Below are positions 54,230 through 63,756 of a DNA stretch of 64,000 nucleotides, one piece after another. Origin of the DNA: Galliscardovia ingluviei (GTDB taxonomy: Bacteria; Actinomycetota; Actinomycetes; Actinomycetales; Bifidobacteriaceae); NCBI RefSeq assembly GCF_014635685.1, contig NZ_BMDH01000001.1, positions 1-64,000 on the forward strand, written 5' to 3'. Within the stretch, counting starts at the first letter, position 1. The number at the start of each line of letters is the position of its first letter. The notes beneath the pieces are model-generated. The model did no database searches and was not told where the DNA came from. It worked only from the letters and a program-made list of their open reading frames with translations. The position numbers and the translations under genes are program-made.

Positions 54230-55347
54230 TGACATCACAAGAATCGCCATACCATGCTCTACTTTCAAGTGGCGTCATTGTAGTTGATAAGCCACAAGGT
54301 GTAACCAGCCATGATGTAGTAGCTGCCGCTCGAAAGTTGCTGCATACTCGAAAAGTTGGGCATGCGGGCACACTTGATCCTATGGCAACCGGTGTGCTCG
54401 TTATTGGTTTTGGTCAGGCGACAAGACTATTGAACTATATTGTTGGTCTTGATAAAACCTATGAGGCTACGATTCGTTTTGGTCAAGCAACGGACTCTGA
54501 CGATGCAGATGGGCAATTGCTGGATGTAGATAGTCTACAAGCTCCGTGGGTTCTTCCGATCTCAGAGCGTGCAGATGTCGTGCGTAATATCACTGTGCCA
54601 ATGTTGCAAGAGCTTATCAATCAGCACTTTATTGGTAATATCGAGCAGGTTCCTAATAGTTTTTCTGCGATTAAAGTGCATGGTAAACGTGCATACGATC
54701 TGGCTAGACAAGGCAAGGAAGTAGCTCTGCAGGCGCGTCCGATTACTATTAGTGATTTTACTGTACTCAGTGTAGGTGTTACACAAAGCCAAGGTAGAGA
54801 TACCATTGTCGATGTGCGCGTGCGCGTAACATGCTCTGCTGGAACTTATATTCGAGCGCTGGCTAGAGACTTAGGGCAGCAGCTTGGTGTGGGCGCACAC
54901 TTAGTAGCATTGCGTCGTACACGGGTAGGGCAATTCTGCGCTGACGATAAGCGAACGTTTGGGGCAAGCACAGCATCTCGTGAATATGTGGATAAATCTG
55001 GGCAAACACATACCAAGCAAGTCGTACATATTACGTGTACTGATGAACAATTGCAGCGCCACGTATTACCTCTCAAACAGGCGGTAGAACATGCATTGCC
55101 AGTGCTGACTGTGCAAGCTGCTCAAGCACAAGATTTGCGATTTGGCAGGGTGTTATTGCGTGCTGATATGGCTGAGCAACTGAACAATCCGCCGTATACG
55201 GAACATACATCAATGGTCAAGCACATGGATAATACGCAAGCTACAACTGCACATATTGCAGCAGCATGTACTTCGCAGGAACTTGTGGCCATAGTGCGCA
55301 TAGGGCGCCGTCATATTCGCCCAGTTGCTGTTTTTGCTCACGAATAG
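54229..55347 (+). CDS. truB: tRNA pseudouridine synthase B
   Basis: 372 aa. Makes pseudouridine 55 in the T-loop. GVIVVDKPQGVTSHDVVAAARKLL and the catalytic aspartate in KVGHAGTLDPMATGVLVIGFGQATRLL, RVTCSAGTYIRALARDLGQQLGVGAHLVALRRTRVGQF. A polar insert (about residues 300-345, NNPPYTEHTSMVKHMD) is not in E. coli TruB. Translationally coupled to rbfA. Confidence 0.95.
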   Translation: MTSQESPYHALLSSGVIVVDKPQGVTSHDVVAAARKLLHTRKVGHAGTLDPMATGVLVIGFGQATRLLNYIVGLDKTYEATIRFGQATDSDDADGQLLDVDSLQAPWVLPISERADVVRNITVPMLQELINQHFIGNIEQVPNSFSAIKVHGKRAYDLARQGKEVALQARPITISDFTVLSVGVTQSQGRDTIVDVRVRVTCSAGTYIRALARDLGQQLGVGAHLVALRRTRVGQFCADDKRTFGASTASREYVDKSGQTHTKQVVHITCTDEQLQRHVLPLKQAVEHALPVLTVQAAQAQDLRFGRVLLRADMAEQLNNPPYTEHTSMVKHMDNTQATTAHIAAACTSQELVAIVRIGRRHIRPVAVFAHE

Positions 55348-55548
55348 CAAACTACAACGGTATAGCATGCGCATTCGAGCAAACCTAAACGAGTATGACA
55401 TAACATACACGGCACTAGTACCACATGCTGAGTATACACGCTACAATATTAGCGAAAGCAACATCGATAACAGACTGTAGGGTAATTGCCAGATGGAGTG
55501 CATGCGAAAGGCTGCACCTGAAACCAAGGCAAGTAAGGCGGTGAATTC

Positions 55549-56706
55549 ATGCAGGTCACGCATGTAACTCCTGATAATTCCGGCGAAGTGCAATGGCCAG
55601 ATTTTGGCAAAGAGACACGAACAGTTATTGCTATCGGCAATTTTGATGGCGTACACCTGGGACACCAAGCTGTATTACAGCGAGCTCACGATATTGCACA
55701 ACGTCATCATGCCCTATCAGTGGCTATATTATTTGACCCACGCCCCGCAGTAGTATTCCGATATGCTGCAGATCATCAAGGTCAGGAGCTTGCCCCAGAT
55801 CAAACCTACGATGATTCCTATGCGCTAACTACTTTAGAACAGCGCCTTAATCTGATTGAGCAATGCGGCATTGATCACGCCATTATTGTGCGATATACGT
55901 TGGCATTTGGCAAACTGACCTATCAATATTTTTTGGGTGCGTTAGTTGGCAAACTTGGTATGCGCACTCTTGTGCTTGGCAAGGATGCATGCATTGGTAA
56001 GGATCGAGCTGGAACTGTGTCTGCTATTGATACCGTTGCTCAAGCCACGCGCACTTTTGAATTAGCAGTGGTAGACGATCGCGGTCCCGGTATTCAGCGC
56101 ATTCCTACCAATCCAACCCCAGAAGCACAGCAGGCTTTTGCACGCCTTTTACTCCATCCTGAGCAAGTAACTAAAGCACAACGTCGAGCAATTACCAAAC
56201 AGTACCCGAATACCACGGTGCGTACATGGAGTTCAACGTTTATCCGTTTTGCGCTCTCCTGTGGTGCAGTAGATGTTGCTGCATCGATTTTAGGTAGGCC
56301 GTATAGTGTGGATGGCACTGTTATTCATGGCAAGCAGCGCGGCAGAGATTTAGGTTTCCCAACAGCGAATTTAAGCACGCAGCTCAGCTCAGTAGTACCA
56401 GCAGATGGAGTGTATGCAGGATGGATTACTGATCTTGATACGCCTCAGCAGCCACGATACGCTGCAGCAATTTCTATTGGCACTAATCCTACATTTGCTC
56501 ATGAAGACGGGCAAATAAGTCGCATTATTGAAGCTTATGCACTCACTGACACGTGGCTTGATCTTTATGATCATCATATTCGCGTGGAATTTGCGCAATA
56601 TTTGAAACCAATGCTTACTTTTGATTCGGTTGACGAACTGGTTGCTGCTATGCAACAGTATGAGCAGCAGACTCGTATCATTACTGACCGGTATGCAGCA
56701 CGATAG
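55549..56706 (+). CDS. ribF: Bifunctional riboflavin kinase/FAD synthetase
   Basis: 385 aa, converts riboflavin to FMN and FAD. N-terminal FAD synthetase (VIAIGNFDGVHLGHQAVLQRA, the HxGH nucleotidyltransferase motif) and C-terminal flavokinase (GRPYSVDGTVIHGKQRGRDLGFPTANL). An insert near residues 165-185 (GPGIQRIPTNPTPEAQQ) extends the linker. ATG 55549 with upstream AAGGCGGTG. No FMN riboswitch was recognised in the 201-bp gap before it. Confidence 0.94.
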   Translation: MQVTHVTPDNSGEVQWPDFGKETRTVIAIGNFDGVHLGHQAVLQRAHDIAQRHHALSVAILFDPRPAVVFRYAADHQGQELAPDQTYDDSYALTTLEQRLNLIEQCGIDHAIIVRYTLAFGKLTYQYFLGALVGKLGMRTLVLGKDACIGKDRAGTVSAIDTVAQATRTFELAVVDDRGPGIQRIPTNPTPEAQQAFARLLLHPEQVTKAQRRAITKQYPNTTVRTWSSTFIRFALSCGAVDVAASILGRPYSVDGTVIHGKQRGRDLGFPTANLSTQLSSVVPADGVYAGWITDLDTPQQPRYAAAISIGTNPTFAHEDGQISRIIEAYALTDTWLDLYDHHIRVEFAQYLKPMLTFDSVDELVAAMQQYEQQTRIITDRYAAR

Positions 56707-56760
56707 GTGAAGCGCGAATTGTGTTGTAGTGCAGTGTGTAGCGCAATGTAAAGAGGTATT

Positions 56761-58323
56761 ATGCGTCAGCAACAAGCTCTTGACATCCTCAAATCTGGAG
56801 CATCAGTATTTCTTACCGGAGCTCCTGGTTCAGGCAAAACATACGTGCTTAACCAATTTGTGCAATGGGCGCGTATGCAAGGCTTGAGCGTGGCCATGAC
56901 TGCCTCTACCGGTATTGCGGCAACGCATATTAACGGGCAAACTATTCACTCATTTTCTGGTATTGGTGTGCACACATGGCTGGCTGATACCACATTAAAA
57001 ACTATTCGTCAGCGTAGGCGCAAAATAATTGCAAACACTGATGTGCTGGTTATTGATGAAGTATCGATGCTGCATGCTTGGGCTTTTGATTTAGTTGACA
57101 CTGTTTGTCGCAAACTACGCCGTGATGAAAGACCTTTTGGCGGATTGCAAGTAGTGCTTTCTGGAGATTTTTTCCAACTACCACCAGTCAGTAATTCGAG
57201 ACGCAATCAAGATCTGCTCGAACCAGATGAGGGGTTGTTGCAGGCGCGTGAGCCATATGCGCGCTATGGGCTTAATCCAGAAGGCTTTATTACCCAATCA
57301 TTAGTATGGCAGCAACTGCGACCTACGATCTGCTATTTAGATGAGCAACATCGCCAAGATGATGGCAAACTTTTGCACGTGCTGACTGATATTCGCGCAG
57401 GTCGTGTAAGTGCCGCAGATCAGCAAGTAATGAATTCCCGATTAGGGCTTATGCCAGATGAGGATGAAGTAGCTGTCCATTTATTTCCTACCAATGCGCA
57501 GGCAGATAAACTCAATGCCATGCGTTTACAAGCAATAGCACATGATGAGCATGTTTTTGAACATACTCATGCAGGCAATAGTGCTATGGTGAAGCGGCTT
57601 TTGCAAACTATGCTTGCACCGTCAACGCTGGTGCTAAAAATTGGTGCAACGGTAATGGCATTACGCAATGACCAAGATAAGCAATACGTCAATGGTTCAC
57701 TGGGTACAGTTATTGGTTTTACTCCTGAACGGCGTGGAGGCTGGCCAATTGTGGAATTTGCAAATGGCAATACTACAGTAGTGCGTCCAGCAGATTGGCA
57801 AATGCTCGATGGGCAAGAGGTAGTAGCCAGTGTCACCCAAGTGCCATTACGTTTGGCTTGGGGAATTACTATTCATAAATCGCAGGGTATGACGCTTGAT
57901 CGCGCGGTAATGGATTTACGCAGGACTTTTACTCCCGGTATGGGGTATGTGGCATTGTCACGTGTAGAGCGGCTTTCTGGATTGTATATGCAGGGGATAC
58001 ATGCTCGCGCGTATGAGATTTCACAGGAGGCGTTTGACCTTGATACTGCTTTGCATGACGATGATGCACATGCACAACTCAAATTAGCGACATATGGTGC
58101 GAAAGCTTTTGCTCCTGCGCAGTACGGGCATATGGCAAATGGCGCGCAGCATAATGCTACGCAAGGTGTATTAACACAGGATGCGTTAACACAAGGTGCA
58201 TTATTTGCAGCAGGATCACTTTTTGATGATGGTGCTGAAATTGCGTCTGAAGGCTCTGATAATACTGCCGATGCTGGTACTGATGCCGATGATGACGAGT
58301 TTGCGCTCGCAGACCCGTTCTAA
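56761..58323 (+). CDS. PIF1-like ATP-dependent DNA helicase
   Basis: 520 aa, superfamily 1B. Walker A GAPGSGKTYVLNQ, motif Ia TASTGIAATHINGQTIHSFSGIG, Walker B VLVIDEVSMLHAWAFD, motif III GGLQVVLSGDFFQLPPV, and C-terminal SKSQGMTLDR-type motif HKSQGMTLDRAVMDL with YVALSRVERL. PIF1/RecD2-like helicases unwind 5'-3', often at G-quadruplexes or in repair. The last 80 residues are acidic and low-complexity. A strong AAGAGG precedes the ATG. Confidence 0.9.
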   Translation: MRQQQALDILKSGASVFLTGAPGSGKTYVLNQFVQWARMQGLSVAMTASTGIAATHINGQTIHSFSGIGVHTWLADTTLKTIRQRRRKIIANTDVLVIDEVSMLHAWAFDLVDTVCRKLRRDERPFGGLQVVLSGDFFQLPPVSNSRRNQDLLEPDEGLLQAREPYARYGLNPEGFITQSLVWQQLRPTICYLDEQHRQDDGKLLHVLTDIRAGRVSAADQQVMNSRLGLMPDEDEVAVHLFPTNAQADKLNAMRLQAIAHDEHVFEHTHAGNSAMVKRLLQTMLAPSTLVLKIGATVMALRNDQDKQYVNGSLGTVIGFTPERRGGWPIVEFANGNTTVVRPADWQMLDGQEVVASVTQVPLRLAWGITIHKSQGMTLDRAVMDLRRTFTPGMGYVALSRVERLSGLYMQGIHARAYEISQEAFDLDTALHDDDAHAQLKLATYGAKAFAPAQYGHMANGAQHNATQGVLTQDALTQGALFAAGSLFDDGAEIASEGSDNTADAGTDADDDEFALADPF

Positions 58324-58333
58324 AAAGTCGAGC

Positions 58334-58349
58334 ACTGCATGAGTGCAGT
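58334..58349 (+). terminator. Small hairpin after the helicase gene
   Basis: ACTGCA-TGAG-TGCAGT, followed by AATAATTTG. A possible but weak terminator. Confidence 0.35.
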
Positions 58350-58443
58350 AATAATTTGTATTGCATGTATGGTATGGCATTGCAGTAAAACTTAGAGAAT
58401 TATGCGCTAACCTTTTATCATGGCAGTTGTCTCTTGACGTGTT

Positions 58444-58449
58444 TACTCT
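58444..58449 (+). promoter_or_regulatory. Candidate -10 of a leaderless proS promoter
   Basis: TACTCT ends seven bases before the ATG at 58457; no ribosome binding site is visible. Confidence 0.35.
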
Positions 58450-58456
58450 GTAATTC

Positions 58457-60283
58457 ATGAGTTCTCATGTAATGCGTATGTCATCGCTGTTTGTTCGCAC
58501 ACTGCGCGATGACCCTGCTGATGCAGATGTTGATTCAGCAAAATTAATGATTCGTGCGGGTTATGTGCGTAAAGCTGCTCCAGGTATTTGGACATGGTTG
58601 CCATTGGGATGGCGCGTGTTGCAGCGTATTGAAGCAGTAATTCGTGAGGAAATGGATGCTATTGGTGCGCAGGAAGTACATTTTCCCGCATTGCTTCCAC
58701 GTGAGCCTTATGAAGCTACACATCGCTGGGAAGAATATGGCGATAACTTATTCCGCTTAAAGGATCGTCATGATGCGGACTATTTATTAGCGCCAACACA
58801 TGAAGAAATGTTTACCTTACTGGTCAAGGATATGTATTCTTCATACAAGGATTTGCCAGTAACGCTGTATCAGATTCAAACGAAATACCGTGACGAATTC
58901 CGTCCTCGTGCAGGCTTAGTGCGTGGTCGCGAGTTTGTGATGAAGGATGCGTACTCATTCTCTATTGATGAAGAGGGTATGCGCCAAGCATATGCAGATG
59001 AGCGCGCAGCATATGAGCGTATTTTCAAGCGATTGAATCTTGATTATGTGCCCGTATTTGCTATGTCTGGACCAATGGGTGGTTCTGCATCGGAAGAATT
59101 CTTAGCGCCAATGGCTATTGGTGAAGATACCTTCGTGCAAGCACCTTCCGGTAAGGCGTGGAATGTGGAAGCACTCACCACTCCTGCTCCTCAAGATATT
59201 GATTTCAGTAATACTCCTGCTGCTGAGCGTAAAGATACTCCAGATGCTGGCACTATTGATGGCATGATTGAGCAGGCAAATGCTCGATTTGCTCGTAGTG
59301 ATGGCCGCTCTTGGCAGGGTAGCGACATTTTGAAGAATGTGGTTATTGCTGTAAAGCATGCTGAAGATGATGAGCATGATAAGCCATGGCGTGAGCTTGT
59401 GGTTGTTGGTATCCCTGGTGACCGTCAGCTTGATATGAAGCGTTTGGAAGCACAGTTTGCTCCAAGTGAGATTGAAGAAGCGACAGCTGATGATTTGAAA
59501 GCACATCCTGAGCTGGTAGTCGGCTATATTGGTCCAATGGTGCTCGGCCCTCAGGCTCGTCGTGAGGGAAGTGGTATTGCTCAGCCTTTGCGCTATTTTG
59601 TTGATGCGCATATTGCTCGAGGTTCAGCATGGTTTACTGGTGCTGATGAGCAGGATGTAGACTATATCAACTTGGTATATGGGCGTGATTTTGAAGCCGA
59701 TGGCACGGTTGAGGCTGTTGTTGTGCGCGATGGTGATATGAGCCCGGATGGTTCTGGTGCGCTTACTATTCAGCGCGGTGTGGAAATTGGTCAGGTATTC
59801 CAGTTGGGATTGAAGTATTCCAAGGCACTGGATTTGAAGGTACTTGATGAGCATGGCAAAACTGTGCCCGTGTGGATGGGTTGCTATGGTATTGGTGTTT
59901 CCCGTGTATTGGCATGTATTGTGGAATCACATCATGATGACAAGGGTATTGCTTGGCCTGCAATTATTGCTCCAGCCCAAGTCCATGTGGTAGCAACTGG
60001 GCGCGATGCTAAGGCATTTGAGGTTGCTGAAGACCTTGTTAGTACTCTTGACGCGCAGGGTATTGAAGTTGTTTATGATGACCGTCCTAAGGTGTCTCCG
60101 GGCGTGAAGTTCAAGGATGCTGAACTTATTGGCGTGCCTCTGGTAGTTATTGCTGGTAGGGATACGGTCAATAATGGCACTATTGAAATTCGCAATCGTG
60201 ATGGCTCGGATGTTGAAGTAGTTCCAGCTGAGCAGGCTGCGGCTCGTATTGCTGAGCGCACTCAAGCGCTGATGGAGCAGTAG
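58457..60283 (+). CDS. proS: Prolyl-tRNA synthetase
   Basis: 608 aa, class II synthetase of the bacterial type with the INS editing domain between motifs 2 and 3 (about residues 230-400). Motif 2 TKYRDEFRPRAGLVRGREFVMKDAYSF and motif 3 GIGVSRVLACIVESHHDDKGIAWP; C-terminal anticodon domain APAQVHVVATGRDAKAFEVAEDL. Internal ATGs at 58472 and 58478 are alternative starts. Confidence 0.96.
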   Translation: MSSHVMRMSSLFVRTLRDDPADADVDSAKLMIRAGYVRKAAPGIWTWLPLGWRVLQRIEAVIREEMDAIGAQEVHFPALLPREPYEATHRWEEYGDNLFRLKDRHDADYLLAPTHEEMFTLLVKDMYSSYKDLPVTLYQIQTKYRDEFRPRAGLVRGREFVMKDAYSFSIDEEGMRQAYADERAAYERIFKRLNLDYVPVFAMSGPMGGSASEEFLAPMAIGEDTFVQAPSGKAWNVEALTTPAPQDIDFSNTPAAERKDTPDAGTIDGMIEQANARFARSDGRSWQGSDILKNVVIAVKHAEDDEHDKPWRELVVVGIPGDRQLDMKRLEAQFAPSEIEEATADDLKAHPELVVGYIGPMVLGPQARREGSGIAQPLRYFVDAHIARGSAWFTGADEQDVDYINLVYGRDFEADGTVEAVVVRDGDMSPDGSGALTIQRGVEIGQVFQLGLKYSKALDLKVLDEHGKTVPVWMGCYGIGVSRVLACIVESHHDDKGIAWPAIIAPAQVHVVATGRDAKAFEVAEDLVSTLDAQGIEVVYDDRPKVSPGVKFKDAELIGVPLVVIAGRDTVNNGTIEIRNRDGSDVEVVPAEQAAARIAERTQALMEQ

Positions 60284-60323
60284 TCATTCAGATTTTCGTA
60301 TAACGCACCTTTTTGGATGAGTG

Positions 60324-60363
60324 AAGTTCCTCGAATCGTATTTGGTTCGAGGAACTTTTCTTT
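60324..60363 (+). terminator. proS terminator
   Basis: AAGTTCCTCGAA (60324-60335) and TTCGAGGAACTT (60346-60357) are exact complements over a 10-base loop, followed by TTCTTTC. Confidence 0.88.
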
Positions 60364-60470
60364 CGGTAGACTGGGTGTTGTACCGTAGCCTTAGTGTGAA
60401 TGACTATCGCTGAAGATGGCTTACGTTCGTAAATGCTTTATGAGCGATTGTCTGAATTGAGGAGGAAGTT

Positions 60471-61481
60471 GTGGTTACTATTCAGGATGTTGCCAAGGAA
60501 GCTGGTGTTTCAAAAGCGACAGTTTCCTATGTGCTATCAGGTAGTAATGCTATCTCAGAACAGACAACAAAGCGTGTACAAAAGGCGATGAAAAAGCTAG
60601 GTTACTCTGTTAATCACACTGCCCGAGCACTTGCAACAGCGAAAACAAATACCATAGCAATTGTTGCGCCCTACCGTAGCGGTAATTTTTTCTCTCTTTC
60701 CCGTGGAGCCTATTTGTATGCCCTTTCAAATGCGGCTCGTAAATTCGGGTATGACACGCTGTTGCTCACTGGTGAGAATGATAGGCAGCTTATTGTGGAT
60801 GCTGTTGAAGGAAGAAAAATAGCTGGGGCAATCTTGCTGGATATTGTTAATGATGATCCGCGTATTGCAACTGCTAAGCAGCTCAAGTTACCTGTTGTAC
60901 TTCTGGGTAAAGCTGATAATACCCAAGGTTTGCCGTATGTAGATACTGATTTTGAATATGCAGCTGAAATGATGATACATCGCCTTGCTGCTTTTGGGCA
61001 CAAAGAAGTTGTTCTTATTGGTTGGCCGCAGGAACAATATGATATTCAGATGAATTATGCAGTACGTTTTCTTCAAAAAGCTTTAGAGTGTGCTCAGTCC
61101 GTAGGTATTGTGTTAAGGGTTGTTTATGCAAATGATGAGACATTGGGGGCCTCTACTGAAATAACTGAGGCTTTATGCGGATACCCTCAAGCTACTGCTT
61201 TTATTATCCACAATGATGCTGCTGTTTTGGCTGCTCCGCAAGTTATGCAAGGATGCGGGCTCGCAGTGCCCGATGATATTTCAATAATTACGGTTGTTCC
61301 TGATCAGATTGCAACTGGCATGAAAATTCCATATACGTCTTTTTTTATCGATGTCAACGCTATTGTTGATACTGCTATGGATGTTTTAGTTCGCCAGATT
61401 CAGCAGCATAATACGGGAACTGAAACAATTTTGGTGAAGCCAAATTTTGCTGATTTAGGCTCGTTGTCACAGAAAAACTGA
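60471..61481 (+). CDS. LacI-family regulator of the second sugar importer
   Basis: 336 aa. Helix-turn-helix TIQDVAKEAGVSKATVSYVLSG, hinge HTARALATAKTNTIAIVAPYRSG and a sugar-binding-like effector domain. GTG 60471 has GGAGG five bases upstream. It lies just before an ABC sugar importer whose promoter carries two CG-centred palindromes of the LacI type, so it very probably controls that operon. The effector sugar is unknown. Confidence 0.9.
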   Translation: MVTIQDVAKEAGVSKATVSYVLSGSNAISEQTTKRVQKAMKKLGYSVNHTARALATAKTNTIAIVAPYRSGNFFSLSRGAYLYALSNAARKFGYDTLLLTGENDRQLIVDAVEGRKIAGAILLDIVNDDPRIATAKQLKLPVVLLGKADNTQGLPYVDTDFEYAAEMMIHRLAAFGHKEVVLIGWPQEQYDIQMNYAVRFLQKALECAQSVGIVLRVVYANDETLGASTEITEALCGYPQATAFIIHNDAAVLAAPQVMQGCGLAVPDDISIITVVPDQIATGMKIPYTSFFIDVNAIVDTAMDVLVRQIQQHNTGTETILVKPNFADLGSLSQKN

Positions 61482-61520
61482 AGTTGTATTTGACTTTTTT
61501 CGATTCTATGTTAATCTTTA

Positions 61521-61534
61521 TTTAACCGGTTCAA
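61521..61534. promoter_or_regulatory. LacI-type operator 1 of the second importer
   Basis: TTTAACCGGTTCAA, one mismatch from the perfect CG-centred palindrome TTTAACCGGTTAAA. It covers the -35 region. Confidence 0.75.
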
Positions 61535-61544
61535 TTGTTGGTGT

Positions 61545-61550
61545 TACAAT
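61545..61550 (+). promoter_or_regulatory. -10 of the second importer promoter
   Basis: TACAAT lies between the two operators; a -35 at the normal distance would fall inside operator 1. Confidence 0.55.
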
Positions 61551-61552
61551 GT

Positions 61553-61566
61553 TTTAATCGGTTAAA
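61553..61566. promoter_or_regulatory. LacI-type operator 2 of the second importer
   Basis: TTTAATCGGTTAAA, again one change from TTTAACCGGTTAAA, 32 bp downstream of operator 1 (three helical turns) and just after the -10. Confidence 0.75.
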
Positions 61567-61601
61567 TAGAACTCAATGAAGAGATTCTAATGGAGGATAG
61601 C

Positions 61602-62768
61602 ATGAATAGTAAAGTCAAGCTGATCATTTCAGGTTCTCTTGCAAGTTGCCTAGTGCTTGCAATGGCTGGATGTGGAGGATCTACAAAAGCAGATGATAAG
61701 GTAATTCAGTTTTGGGATCCTTATCCTCAATATTCAGACGGTGATGCATGGGATACCTATGTAAAATCATGCGCTCCAGAAGGCTATACGATAAAGAGAC
61801 AAGGAATGCCTCAAAATGACGTGCTCAATAATCTAACTACGTCGGTAAAAGAAGATAATGCGCCTGATGTAGTGCTGCTTGATAATCCATTTATGCCTAC
61901 GGCAGTAGATGCTGGTCTTATTACAGATATTAAAGCCGCAGGAGTTGATACTAGTGGCTTTGACGAAAATATCGAAGGACCGGGTATTGTTGATGGCGTT
62001 CAATATGGATTAGCATTTGGGTCAAATGCGCTTGGATTGTATTACAATCCACAAATACTTGAAAAAGCTGGAGTAGACCCATCAAGTATTACAGATTGGG
62101 ATAGCTTAAATACCGCTATTAAGCAAGTTGTAGATTCCGGTGCTAAGGGTATTACATTCTCCGGTATCACTGGCGAAGAAGGTGTTTTCCAATTCTTGCC
62201 GTGGTTCTGGGGCGCTGGGGCAAAATTGGATAAGCCAGATTCTCAAAGTGCACAAGAGGCTCAACAGTTGGTGTCAAATTGGGTCAAACAAGGATGGGCG
62301 CCAAAGTCTGTTGCTACGGATAATCAGTCAGCAGCATGGGATCTATTCCTTACAGGAGAATATGGATTTGCGGAAAACGGTTCTTGGCAAGCAGCTTCGG
62401 CAAAAGAAAAAGGATATAAAGTAATTCCTATTCCTGCGAAAAACGGCGGAGTAGCTCCAGTGCCTACTGGTGGAGAACTTGCGACGTTGCCACTGCATAA
62501 GACGAAACAAGAGACCAAGGTAAAGGCTGCAGCACAAGTAATTACTTGTATGACCAGTGATAAGAATTTGGCTAAGACGAACGAGACACTTGGATATCTT
62601 GCTGCAAAGAAATCTATTCGTGACAGCCAGGCAAAGGATAATGAACAATGGATGCCATGGATCGATTCAGTTGAATCTGCACAAGGTCGCACTACGGATG
62701 TTGGGCTTGAATATGAGCAGATTTCTGCCACTCTTTCAAAGAATCTTCAAACTGCACTCAATAGCTGA
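61602..62768 (+). CDS. ABC sugar-binding lipoprotein
   Basis: 388 aa, extracytoplasmic solute-binding protein of the carbohydrate cluster (COG1653 type). Lipobox LAMAGC near residue 23 indicates lipid anchoring. VIQFWDPYPQYSDGDAWDTYVKSC, APDVVLLDNPFMPTAVDAG and a late FAENGSWQAASAKEKGYKV are standard for the fold. ATG 61602 has GGAGG at five-base spacing, better than the in-frame ATG at 61590. Substrate not predictable. Confidence 0.88.
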   Translation: MNSKVKLIISGSLASCLVLAMAGCGGSTKADDKVIQFWDPYPQYSDGDAWDTYVKSCAPEGYTIKRQGMPQNDVLNNLTTSVKEDNAPDVVLLDNPFMPTAVDAGLITDIKAAGVDTSGFDENIEGPGIVDGVQYGLAFGSNALGLYYNPQILEKAGVDPSSITDWDSLNTAIKQVVDSGAKGITFSGITGEEGVFQFLPWFWGAGAKLDKPDSQSAQEAQQLVSNWVKQGWAPKSVATDNQSAAWDLFLTGEYGFAENGSWQAASAKEKGYKVIPIPAKNGGVAPVPTGGELATLPLHKTKQETKVKAAAQVITCMTSDKNLAKTNETLGYLAAKKSIRDSQAKDNEQWMPWIDSVESAQGRTTDVGLEYEQISATLSKNLQTALNS

Positions 62769-62838
62769 GTATTTATGAATTGATACGAATGCCACTGTGC
62801 GTACGCATTGTACTCACAGTGGCGCGAAGAGAGTTATT

Positions 62839-63756
62839 ATGAAATCAATTGCACAACATACTCAACAGAGTACAGTAGCGCGAAAAAAGACAATCGCTGC
62901 TTTAGGATTTATTGCTCCACTTATCATTTATTTTATTGCCTTCTATGTGGCTCCACTCATTCAAAATATTTCTATGAGCCTACATCATTTTACTCGAAAG
63001 AGTTTTGTGACGGGTGAAGCACCATTCGTAGGGTTTGACATTTATAAGGAGTTGTTGAGTAATACTGAATTTTGGATCACGCTTCGGCAAACATTACTTT
63101 TTGTCGTATTATCCATTATTTTCCAATACTCAATTGGATTGCTTCTTGCTGTGTTTTTTAACCAAAATTTCAAACTATCGAATTTTTTACGTGGTCTATT
63201 TTTAGTGCCATGGCTATTGCCCCCGATGATTTCTGGTACTACCTGGCAGTGGATTATGGACGCGGATAATGGCATATTAAATAAATTGATTGTGGCTTTA
63301 GGTGGCAACCCTATTTGGTGGTTACAGTCTTCACATTCGATTTGGGCTGTAATTATTGCCAATATTTGGTTAGGTATACCGTTCAATCTGGTTATTTTGT
63401 ATTCAGGCCTACAAAATATCAATAATGACCTATACGAGGCAGCATCATTAGATGGTTGTGGCCCTTGGAAACGTTTTTGGAATATTACATTTCCACTCCT
63501 CAAACCGGTAACACTTATTTGTTTGCTACTTGGTTTTGTATACACGCTAAAAACTGTAGATATTATTTGGATTATGACCCAAGGGTCAGGGACTTCTCAA
63601 ACACTGGCAACATGGTCTTATGCGATGGCATTTGGTAAAGGACATTCTTCTACTATCCAATATTCACAAGCTTCAGCGGTTGGGACAATTTTGATTCTTA
63701 TTGCGCTGGTATTTGCATGTGTATATCTTTGGGCACAACGTCAGGAGGAGCAATAA
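62839..63756 (+). CDS. ABC sugar transporter permease, MalF/UgpA type
   Basis: 305 aa, six membrane helices. Begins MKSIAQHTQQSTVARKK then FIAPLIIYFIAFYVAPLIQNISMSL; EAA loop EAASLDGCGPWKRFWNITFPLLKP. ATG 62839 follows AAGAGAG; upstream in-frame GTG/ATG codons belong to the leader. Its stop overlaps the next ATG (TAATG). Confidence 0.9.
   Translation: MKSIAQHTQQSTVARKKTIAALGFIAPLIIYFIAFYVAPLIQNISMSLHHFTRKSFVTGEAPFVGFDIYKELLSNTEFWITLRQTLLFVVLSIIFQYSIGLLLAVFFNQNFKLSNFLRGLFLVPWLLPPMISGTTWQWIMDADNGILNKLIVALGGNPIWWLQSSHSIWAVIIANIWLGIPFNLVILYSGLQNINNDLYEAASLDGCGPWKRFWNITFPLLKPVTLICLLLGFVYTLKTVDIIWIMTQGSGTSQTLATWSYAMAFGKGHSSTIQYSQASAVGTILILIALVFACVYLWAQRQEEQ

Noticed and set aside
55348-55548. Possible FMN riboswitch before ribF
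   Set aside because: None of the conserved RFN-element segments could be found in the 201-bp gap.
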